Below, piece after piece: positions 58,347 to 64,000 of a stretch of 64,000 nucleotides of DNA. The translations under genes and the position numbers were made by a program. The notes below the pieces were generated by a model. That model was not told the origin of the DNA. It searched no databases and worked only from the letters and a program-made list of their open reading frames with translations. Each line of letters begins with the position of its first letter. Position 1 is the stretch's first letter. The stretch is from Desulfarculaceae bacterium (GTDB lineage: Bacteria; Desulfobacterota; Desulfarculia; Desulfarculales; Desulfarculaceae): assembly GCA_021737645.1 (NCBI GenBank), contig JAIPDO010000002.1, forward strand, positions 62,001 through 126,000, read 5' to 3'.

Positions 58347-58595
58347 ATGCCCATCTTTGAGATAAGCTGCGCCGGATGTGGCTACAGCGGGGAGCTTTTG
58401 GTCATCAGCAGCGGGGACCAACTCATCTGCCCCCAGTGCGGGGGAGACCAGGTGGAAAAAATGATGTCCGCGCCCAGCGCCCTCACCGGCAGCGGGAAGC
58501 ATTCGTTCCCCGGTCCGGGGGACCATAGCTGCTGCGGCTCCACCCCCGGACACGCCGGATGCGCCGGTCCGGGCTCCTGCTGCGGCAAAGCCTAG
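58347..58595 (+). CDS. Small zinc-ribbon protein (FmdB-like) with a cysteine-rich tail
   Basis: The 82-residue protein begins MPIFEISCAGCGYSGE with C8, C11, C28 and C31 forming a zinc-ribbon like FmdB. The C-terminal part is rich in Cys, Gly and His (HSCCGSTPGHAGC, SCCGKA) and could bind metal. It follows the IscU-like gene by 12 bases. Confidence 0.82.
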   Translation: MPIFEISCAGCGYSGELLVISSGDQLICPQCGGDQVEKMMSAPSALTGSGKHSFPGPGDHSCCGSTPGHAGCAGPGSCCGKA

Positions 58596-58615
58596 GAGCT
58601 AGTTAAGGAGCTGAG

Positions 58616-58996
58616 ATGTATAAAGTGCTGTTGGCCGCCGCCCAGCCCGAAGCCCTGGCCAAACTGGCCGCCGGGATGGAAGAGGACGGCCGGGCCCTGC
58701 TCTACTGGGCCCAAAACGATCAGGAAGTTCTGACCCTGACCCAGGAGCTGGCCCCTCAGCTGGTGGTCATAGAGGGCCAGGGCCGCGAAAAAGAGGCTTT
58801 GGCCCTGGTGTCCAAACTGCTAATGGTCAACGCCATGGTCAACACCGCGGTGGTCAGCGCCATGGACGAGGAGGAGTTCCACGAGACCAGCGAAGGCCTG
58901 GGCATCCTCATGTCCCTGCCCCCCGACCCGGGGGAGGAGTTGGCCAAGGGCCTCTTGGACAAACTGATATCAGTGGCCGGGCCGCCCCCGGCCTAG
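58616..58996 (+). CDS. Receiver-like (pseudo-receiver) protein
   Basis: The 126-residue protein has a receiver-domain layout (VLLAAAQPEALAKLAAGM, APQLVVIEG, MVNTAVVSAMDEEEFHETSEGLGILMSLP) but the N-terminal acidic pair is missing and the phospho-acceptor position is glutamate (E53) or glycine, so normal phosphorylation is unlikely. Its function is unknown. It is the last gene of the DUF134/MinD cluster, ahead of a terminator. Confidence 0.75.
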   Translation: MYKVLLAAAQPEALAKLAAGMEEDGRALLYWAQNDQEVLTLTQELAPQLVVIEGQGREKEALALVSKLLMVNAMVNTAVVSAMDEEEFHETSEGLGILMSLPPDPGEELAKGLLDKLISVAGPPPA

Positions 58997-59015
58997 CCTT
59001 GACGGTAAGATAGAT

Positions 59016-59054
59016 CTCGGGGCCTGGAAATCTCTCCAGGCCCCGAGTTGTTTT
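59016..59054. terminator. Rho-independent terminator closing the DUF134/MinD cluster
   Basis: CTCGGGGCCTGGA (59016-59028) and TCCAGGCCCCGAG (59035-59047) form a perfect 13-bp stem with a 6-base loop, followed by TTGTTTT. It may also serve the convergent aminotransferase gene, for which the T-tract is less clear. Confidence 0.9.
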
Positions 59055-59070
59055 AGATGCTTGGTGCCGC

Positions 59071-60381
59071 CTACTTGGCGCTGACCAGAGCCAGGCCCTT
59101 TTCCAGGATGGCCAGGCCCTCGTCCAGCTGGTCATCGGTGATAACCAGGGGCATCAGGGTGCGGATGATGTTGCCGTAGCGGCCGCAGTTCAGGGCGATG
59201 AGCCCGTTGTTGTGGCAGTAGTCCACCAGCTTTTTGGCCTCGTCTCCGGCGGGCTCCTTGGTCTTGGGGTCGCGCACCAGCTCCAGGGCCAGCATGGCCC
59301 CCAGGCCGCGCACCTCGCCGATGAGGGGGTACTTCTCGGCCATGGCCTCGAAGCGCTGCCGGGCCATTTGGCCCACCCGGGCGGCCTTGGCGCACAGGTC
59401 CTCTTGTTTCACGTATTCCAGCACGGCCAGGGCCGCGGCGCAGGAAACCGGGTTGCCGCCGTAGGTGCCGCCCAGGCCGCCCACATGGGGCGCATCCATC
59501 ATCTCGGTCTTGCCCACCACCGCGCCCAGGGGCATGCCCGCACCCAGGGACTTGGCCACGGTGGTCAGGTCGGCGGCCACCCCGTAGTGCTCCATGGCGA
59601 ACATCTTGCCGGTGCGGCAAATGCCGGTCTGCACCTCGTCGGCCACCATGACGATGCCGTGCTTGTCGCAGATCTGGCGGATGATGCCGAAGTACTCCTT
59701 GGGGGGCACGATGAAGCCGCCCTCGCCCTGCACCGGCTCGGCCACCACGCAAGCGGTGTTTTCGGCCGCCACCTCCTTGAGGAAAAAGTCCTCCAGGGCG
59801 TGGGCGCACTTGAGGCCGCAGGAGGGGTAGCTCAGGCCGTAGGCGCAGCGGTAGCAATAGGCGAAAGGAATGCGGTGGACCTCCGGGGCGAAGGGCCCGA
59901 AGCCGAACTTGTAGGGCTTTACCTTGCTGGTCATGGTCATGGTCATCAAGGTGCGGCCGTGGAAGGCGTCGTCAAATACGATCACCGCCGGGCGCTTGGT
60001 GTAGTAACGGGCCACCTTGACCGCGTTTTCCACCGCCTCGGCCCCGGTGTTGACGAAAAAGGTCTTTTTGGCGAAATCGCCGGGAGTGAGCTGGTTGAGC
60101 TTCTCGGCCAGCTCCACGTAGCCCTCGTACATCAGGATGTTGAAACAGGTGTGGGTGAAGCGCTCAGCCTGCTCCTGGATGGCGGCCACCACCTTGGGGT
60201 TGGAGTGGCCCACGTTCATCACCCCGATGCCGCCGGCAAAGTCCAGGTAGCGTTTGCCCTCCAGGCTCCAGACCTCGGCGCCCTGGGCTTTTTGGGCAAA
60301 GTAGGGGTTGGCATTGGAAACGCCCTGGGCGACCGCCTGGGCCCTCCGCTCGGCTAGTTCCTGCATGTTTTGCTGTTTCAT
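59071..60381 (-). CDS. gabT: Class III aminotransferase, 4-aminobutyrate aminotransferase-like
   Basis: The 436-residue PLP enzyme matches GabT: VNTGAEAVENAVKVARYYTKRPAVIVFDDAFHGRT, EPVQGEGGFIVPP, VADEVQTGICRTG, and the PLP lysine in TTVAKSLGAGMPLGAV. It transfers the amino group of 4-aminobutyrate or a related omega-amino acid to 2-oxoglutarate. It has an unusual cysteine-rich stretch (YCYRCAYGLSYPSCGLKC) found in some anaerobe homologues. It sits 4 bases downstream of an M20 hydrolase and a third liv set, suggesting catabolism of an imported amino compound. Confidence 0.92.
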   Translation of the reverse strand: MKQQNMQELAERRAQAVAQGVSNANPYFAQKAQGAEVWSLEGKRYLDFAGGIGVMNVGHSNPKVVAAIQEQAERFTHTCFNILMYEGYVELAEKLNQLTPGDFAKKTFFVNTGAEAVENAVKVARYYTKRPAVIVFDDAFHGRTLMTMTMTSKVKPYKFGFGPFAPEVHRIPFAYCYRCAYGLSYPSCGLKCAHALEDFFLKEVAAENTACVVAEPVQGEGGFIVPPKEYFGIIRQICDKHGIVMVADEVQTGICRTGKMFAMEHYGVAADLTTVAKSLGAGMPLGAVVGKTEMMDAPHVGGLGGTYGGNPVSCAAALAVLEYVKQEDLCAKAARVGQMARQRFEAMAEKYPLIGEVRGLGAMLALELVRDPKTKEPAGDEAKKLVDYCHNNGLIALNCGRYGNIIRTLMPLVITDDQLDEGLAILEKGLALVSAK

Positions 60382-60385
60382 GGCT

Positions 60386-61564
60386 TTACTTCTCTAAATT
60401 GGGACCGCACAGATCCGCGATCAATGCGGTGTAAACCTGACAAGCGGTTATCACCTGGTCCACGGGCACCACATCCACCGGGGTGTGGGCCAAAAACTCG
60501 TTGCCCGGCCCGAAACCCACGCAGGGGATTCCGGCCTGGTTCAAAAAGGTGCCGTCCACTCCGAAGTACCAGTTGCCGGGATCCCCGGCCTGGCCCATCA
60601 CCGTTTCCCTGGCCCGCAGCATGGCCTGGGCCACCGGCTCGCCGGGCTCGGTGAGCATGGCCGGGAACCACTTAAGAGGCTCCAGGGTGGCCTTGAACTC
60701 CGGGTCCTGGGCCTTTATACCCTCAAGCAGGGCCTCAAAACCGGCCAACAGGCCGTCCTGGGTTTCATCGGGAAAGAAGCGGCGGTCCACGATGAGATTG
60801 CAACGGTCGGGCACGATGGGGCTCAGGGCGCCGGGGCTGGCGTTGATGTCCAGCACGGTCACCGTGGCCGGGCCCAGCACCGGGTGCTCGGGCAGCTCGT
60901 ATTCCTGTTGCAAGGCGTTCAGCAGCTTGTTCATCTTATAGATGGCGTTGACCCCCCCTTGGGGGAAGCCGCCATGGGTGGTGCGGCCCTGGGTGGTGAG
61001 ACGCATCTCGAACTTGCCCCGGTGGCCCAGGTAGACCTTCAGCCCGGTGGCCTCGCCGCTCACCGCGAAGTCGGCGGTGAGCCCGTTTTTCAGCAGGTGG
61101 CCGATGCCCTCGCCCTGGGCGATCTCCTCGCGGGACACGCAGGTGACCACCAGATCGCCCCGCTGGGGCAGCCCCAGGCCGCGGGCCGCGGCCCCGGCGT
61201 GCACCATGGCCGCCACGCCCGCCTTCATGTCGCTGGCCCCACGGCCGTAGATCACCTCGCGGTCGTAGCCGTAGGGCGCGCCATCGATAATGGCCCCGGA
61301 AAAGGCGTCGGGCATCTCGCCCACCCCGGCGTGGTCGATGTGGCCGTTGAACAAAAGGCGGGGGCCGGGGCTCTCGCCCTTCATGATCCCCACCACGTTG
61401 AACAGCTCGTCGGTGTAGACCTCGTCGTAGCCCAGGGCCTCCATCTCGGCCTGGATCACCTTGCTGATGGCCTCTTCCTCCCGGCTCAGGCTGGGGGTCT
61501 GGATGAGGCGGCGGGTGAACTGGGTCAGCCGGTCGGCGTCCACGGCTTTGTTGAAATCAGGCAT
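60386..61564 (-). CDS. M20-family metallohydrolase (YgeY/ArgE/DapE-like)
   Basis: The 392-residue hydrolase has the dinuclear-zinc motifs FNGHIDHAG, GRGASDMKAGVAAM and SREEIAQGEG, the dimerisation-domain histidine in TTHGGFPQGG, and a C-terminal EFLAHTPVDVV histidine. It resembles YgeY-type deacylases or deaminases of the ArgE/DapE group. It likely removes an acyl or carbamoyl group from an imported substrate before transamination by the next gene product (inference). Confidence 0.9.
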   Translation of the reverse strand: MPDFNKAVDADRLTQFTRRLIQTPSLSREEEAISKVIQAEMEALGYDEVYTDELFNVVGIMKGESPGPRLLFNGHIDHAGVGEMPDAFSGAIIDGAPYGYDREVIYGRGASDMKAGVAAMVHAGAAARGLGLPQRGDLVVTCVSREEIAQGEGIGHLLKNGLTADFAVSGEATGLKVYLGHRGKFEMRLTTQGRTTHGGFPQGGVNAIYKMNKLLNALQQEYELPEHPVLGPATVTVLDINASPGALSPIVPDRCNLIVDRRFFPDETQDGLLAGFEALLEGIKAQDPEFKATLEPLKWFPAMLTEPGEPVAQAMLRARETVMGQAGDPGNWYFGVDGTFLNQAGIPCVGFGPGNEFLAHTPVDVVPVDQVITACQVYTALIADLCGPNLEK

Positions 61565-61573
61565 GTCAGCGTC

Positions 61574-62281
61574 CTAATGGCCCAGGTAGGCCCGTTGCAC
61601 GTCCGGGTTGGCCGCCAGGGCCGCGCCGGTGTCTTCCATGGTCACCCGGCCGTTTTCCAGAATGTAGGCACGAGTGGCTACCTTCAGGGCCCAGCGGGCG
61701 TTCTGCTCCACCAAAAGAATGGTGATGCCCTTTTCCTGGTAGATCTGCTGGATCACGTGATAGATGGCCTCGCGCACCACCGGGGCCAGGCCCAGGCTGG
61801 GCTCGTCGAGCATCAGGAGCTTGGGCGCGGACAACAGGCCCCGGGCGATGGCCAGCATCTGGGCCTCGCCGCCGCTCAAGGTGCCGGCCAACTGGGTGCG
61901 CCGCTCCTTTAGGCGGGGGAACAGCTCGAACACCTCATTGAGGTCCTTGGCCACTCCGTCGTCGTCGCGGCGAGTGAAGGCGCCCATGCGCAGATTCTCG
62001 GCCACGCTCAGGTCAGGGAACACCGCCCGCCCCTCAGGCACCTGGATGATGCCGTGGTTCACGATGGTGTGGCTGGGCTGGTTCTGGATCTCCCGGCCTT
62101 CCCAGGTAATGCGGCCTTCCAGGGCCCGGTTGACCCCGGAGATGGTCTTGAGCAGGGTGGACTTGCCCGCGCCGTTGGAGCCCAGCAGGGTGACCAACTC
62201 GCCACGGTCCACCCGCATGCTTACGTCGTGCAGGGCCACGGCCTTGCCGTAGGCGACCTTGAGGTTCTCAATGTTGAGCAT
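61574..62281 (-). CDS. livF: Branched-chain-type ABC transporter ATP-binding protein LivF (set 3)
   Basis: The 235-residue ATPase has Walker A GSNGAGKST, LSGGEAQMLAIARGLL, LLMLDEPSLGLAP and LLVEQNARWAL, all standard for LivF. It overlaps the end of livG by 14 bases and is followed by the M20 hydrolase 9 bases later, which makes transporter and catabolic genes one transcription unit. Confidence 0.94.
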   Translation of the reverse strand: MLNIENLKVAYGKAVALHDVSMRVDRGELVTLLGSNGAGKSTLLKTISGVNRALEGRITWEGREIQNQPSHTIVNHGIIQVPEGRAVFPDLSVAENLRMGAFTRRDDDGVAKDLNEVFELFPRLKERRTQLAGTLSGGEAQMLAIARGLLSAPKLLMLDEPSLGLAPVVREAIYHVIQQIYQEKGITILLVEQNARWALKVATRAYILENGRVTMEDTGAALAANPDVQRAYLGH

Positions 62282-63056
62282 CGGAGTCTCCTCCCAGATA
62301 GGCCTCGACCACCAGGGGGTCGTTGTAGACCTTTTCCGGTTCGCCTTCGGCTATTTTTTCGCCGTAGTGCAGCACGATAAGACGGTGGGAAATGCCCATG
62401 ATCACCTTCATCACGTGCTCGATGATCAGGATGCTGGTGCCCTGGGCGTTGATCTTCTGGATCAGGTCGATCTGGCCGGTGAGCTCGGCCGGGTTCAGCC
62501 CGCTGCTGGGCTCGTCCAAAAGCAGCAGTTTGGGCTGAGTGGCCAAGGCCCTGGCTATCTCCAAACGCTTGGTAAGGGCGTAGGGCATGTTGCCCGCCTG
62601 CTCGTCGCGGTATTTGCTTATGCCCACGAAATCCAGCAGCGAGTCGGCCGTGGCGCAGGATTCCTTGTCTTCGGTCAGGGCGCAGGCCCGGCGGAAGAAG
62701 CTGTCCCACACCAGGGACCAGGGCCCCTTGCGCCGCCGGTCCACCATGGCCGCCAGCACGTTCTCCAGGGCGGTGAGGCGGCTGAAGATGCGCACCACCT
62801 GGAAGGTGCGGGCGATGCCCAGGGTGTTTACGGTGTGGGCCTTGTCCCGGGTGATGTTGCGCCCCTCAAAGGTGATGGTGCCTTTGCTGGGGGGGAAGGC
62901 CCCGGAGATCAGGTTGATCAGCGTGGTCTTGCCCGCCCCGTTGGGGCCGATGAGTCCCAATATCTCGCCCTGCTCCAGGCTGAAGCTCACGTCGTTGACC
63001 GCGGTGAGCCCGCCGAAGTTCTTGGTGAGCCGGTCGGTGGTCAATATGGCGCCCAT
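62268..63056 (-). CDS. livG: Branched-chain-type ABC transporter ATP-binding protein LivG (set 3)
   Basis: The 262-residue ATPase has Walker A GPNGAGKTT, the LivG insertion between Walker A and the signature, the signature region MPYALTKRLEIARALA, Walker B LLLLDEPSSGLNPAE and IEHVM. The LSYG residues of the usual signature read MPYA here. It shares one base with the end of livM. Confidence 0.93.
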   Translation of the reverse strand: MGAILTTDRLTKNFGGLTAVNDVSFSLEQGEILGLIGPNGAGKTTLINLISGAFPPSKGTITFEGRNITRDKAHTVNTLGIARTFQVVRIFSRLTALENVLAAMVDRRRKGPWSLVWDSFFRRACALTEDKESCATADSLLDFVGISKYRDEQAGNMPYALTKRLEIARALATQPKLLLLDEPSSGLNPAELTGQIDLIQKINAQGTSILIIEHVMKVIMGISHRLIVLHYGEKIAEGEPEKVYNDPLVVEAYLGGDSDAQH

Positions 63057-64000
63057 CAGCGGCCCCCTTTCACTCTGGCCCAGGTGTTCTTGATGACACC
63101 CACCAGGCCTTCACGCATGAACAGGATGGTGAGGATCAAAAGCAGGCCGTAGACGATCAGGCGGATGTCGATCTTCAGCACCTCCTCCATGGAGCGCAGG
63201 GCCTCGGAAAGGATGGTGAGGCTCACCGCGCCCAGGATGGGGCCGGCTATGGTGCCCAGCCCGCCGATCATGGCCATGGTCAGGATGTCGAAGGTGTTGT
63301 GCAGGGCCAGAAGCTCCGGGCTGACCAGGCGAGCGAAGTGGGCGAAGAGCCCGCCCGCGAAACCGGCAAAAAATGCGCTGATGGTGAACACCGCCAGTTT
63401 GTAGGAGCTGGGGTTGATGCCGATGCTCTGGGCCCCGGCCTCGTCGTCGCGCATGGCCTGGAGGGTCACCCCGAACTCCGAGCCGATGAGGCGGCGGATG
63501 CAGAAAAGGGTGAACAGCACCGCTGCCACCACTACATAGTAGTAGTCGCGCTCAAAGTAGAACTGCATGGTGAAGTCGCCGATCTTGATGGGCGTAAGCA
63601 GCGGAACGCCGCTGAGCCCCAGGGAGCCTCGGGTCAGCTCCACCCAGTTCATGGCCACCAGGCGCAGTATCTCGGCAAAGCCTATGGTGGTGATGGCCAG
63701 ATAGGGCCCGGAAAGCCTGAGCGCCGGAAAGCCCAGCATCAGGCCGAAGACGGCGGCCACCAGGCCTCCGGCGAACAGGCCCAGCCAGGGGCTCAGTCCG
63801 GTCTGCATGGCCAGGATGGCGCTGGTGTAGGCCCCGATGCCGTAGAAGGCGGCGTGGCCCAGGTTTAGCTGGCCGGTGTAGCCGGCCAACAGGTTCCAGC
63901 TCAGGGTGAGGATGGTGAAGATGCCCGCCATCACCACGATGTGCATGAAATAGCGGTCCTCGACCACGTAAGGGACCATGAACAGCGCCGCCAGGGTCAC
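63056..64000 (-). CDS. livM: Branched-chain-type ABC transporter permease LivM (set 3), N-terminus beyond the edge
   Basis: The visible 314 residues contain about eight helices with ILTLSWNLLAGYTGQLNLGHAAFYGIGAYTSAIL and the coupling loop AMRDDEAGAQSIGINPSSYKLAVFTISAFFAGFAGG. The frame is still open at the right edge, so the true start and livH/livK of this set should lie outside the window. Confidence 0.92.
   Translation of the reverse strand: MTLAALFMVPYVVEDRYFMHIVVMAGIFTILTLSWNLLAGYTGQLNLGHAAFYGIGAYTSAILAMQTGLSPWLGLFAGGLVAAVFGLMLGFPALRLSGPYLAITTIGFAEILRLVAMNWVELTRGSLGLSGVPLLTPIKIGDFTMQFYFERDYYYVVVAAVLFTLFCIRRLIGSEFGVTLQAMRDDEAGAQSIGINPSSYKLAVFTISAFFAGFAGGLFAHFARLVSPELLALHNTFDILTMAMIGGLGTIAGPILGAVSLTILSEALRSMEEVLKIDIRLIVYGLLLILTILFMREGLVGVIKNTWARVKGGR

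Noticed and set aside
1-64000. CRISPR arrays, tRNA or rRNA genes, intact insertion sequences.
   Set aside because: I found no regularly spaced repeats, no recognisable tRNA cloverleaf or rRNA segment and no transposase-like protein; a covariance-model scan would be the decisive check for small RNAs.

Overview
This GC-rich window looks like chromosome of a strictly anaerobic Desulfobacterota bacterium (former Deltaproteobacteria, perhaps a Desulfarculus-like lineage; inferred from gene content, no marker RNA gene is present). Indicators are a MetF/MetV-HdrA-MvhD C1 module, an Orp-like cluster of ferredoxin-MinD ATPases with NifX-like proteins, an EtfAB:quinone oxidoreductase, system II cytochrome c biogenesis proteins and three branched-chain-type (Liv) ABC transporters. 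I see no rRNA, tRNA, CRISPR array or intact transposase.

Layout. (1) 1-6512: a CcsA-like/ResB-like pair leads into modABC; a second, inverted CcsA/ResB pair sits behind an APC amino-acid permease, so the two pairs bracket modABC. (2) 6659-10538: an exported protein fusing two SUOX-like domains, a CxxCH haem site and a tetrapyrrole-methylase-like domain, followed by a TonB-dependent receptor. (3) 10700-17468: GAF protein + GAPDH, STAS/PP2C partner-switch pair, thioredoxin 2, and a MocA-like-HD protein with a histidine phosphatase. (4) 17465-29501 (minus): livKHMGF, acyl-CoA ligase, then TetR, membrane FeS oxidoreductase (EMO), EtfB, EtfA and acyl-CoA dehydrogenase: an acid uptake, activation and beta-oxidation unit. 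(5) 29502-34903: a solute-binding protein, a sigma54 response regulator and a sensor kinase, lying between two ~254-bp MITE-like repeats in the same orientation. (6) 34903-39518: second livKHMGF set; then LarA-like, TVP38-like, PAS-LuxR and DUF3786 genes (plus). (7) 54041-43610 (minus): metF2-hdrA-mvhD-metV-metF1-receiver-ACT-like-ACT-like-kinase-receiver/kinase, apparently one long transcription unit joining methylene-THF reduction to signalling genes. (8) 54472-58996 (plus): DUF134 regulators, two MinD/ferredoxin ATPases, NifX-like, IscU-like, zinc-ribbon and pseudo-receiver genes. (9) 59071-64000 (minus): class III aminotransferase, M20 hydrolase and a third liv set running off the right edge.

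How it fits together: liv transporters probably import amino acids or organic acids, which ligase, dehydrogenase, Etf and EMO oxidise with electrons passed to the quinone pool; the HdrA/MetFV module would handle methylene/methyl-THF redox chemistry of the Wood-Ljungdahl pathway. The candidate undescribed systems are the secreted SUOX-haem-tetrapyrrole-methylase protein with its TonB receptor, the repeat-bracketed SBP/kinase/sigma54 regulator cassette with a sigma54-like promoter in front of the neighbouring liv operon, the C1 operon with embedded ACT-like and two-component genes, and the palindrome-controlled DUF134/Orp-like cluster. All functions are inferred from sequence alone.
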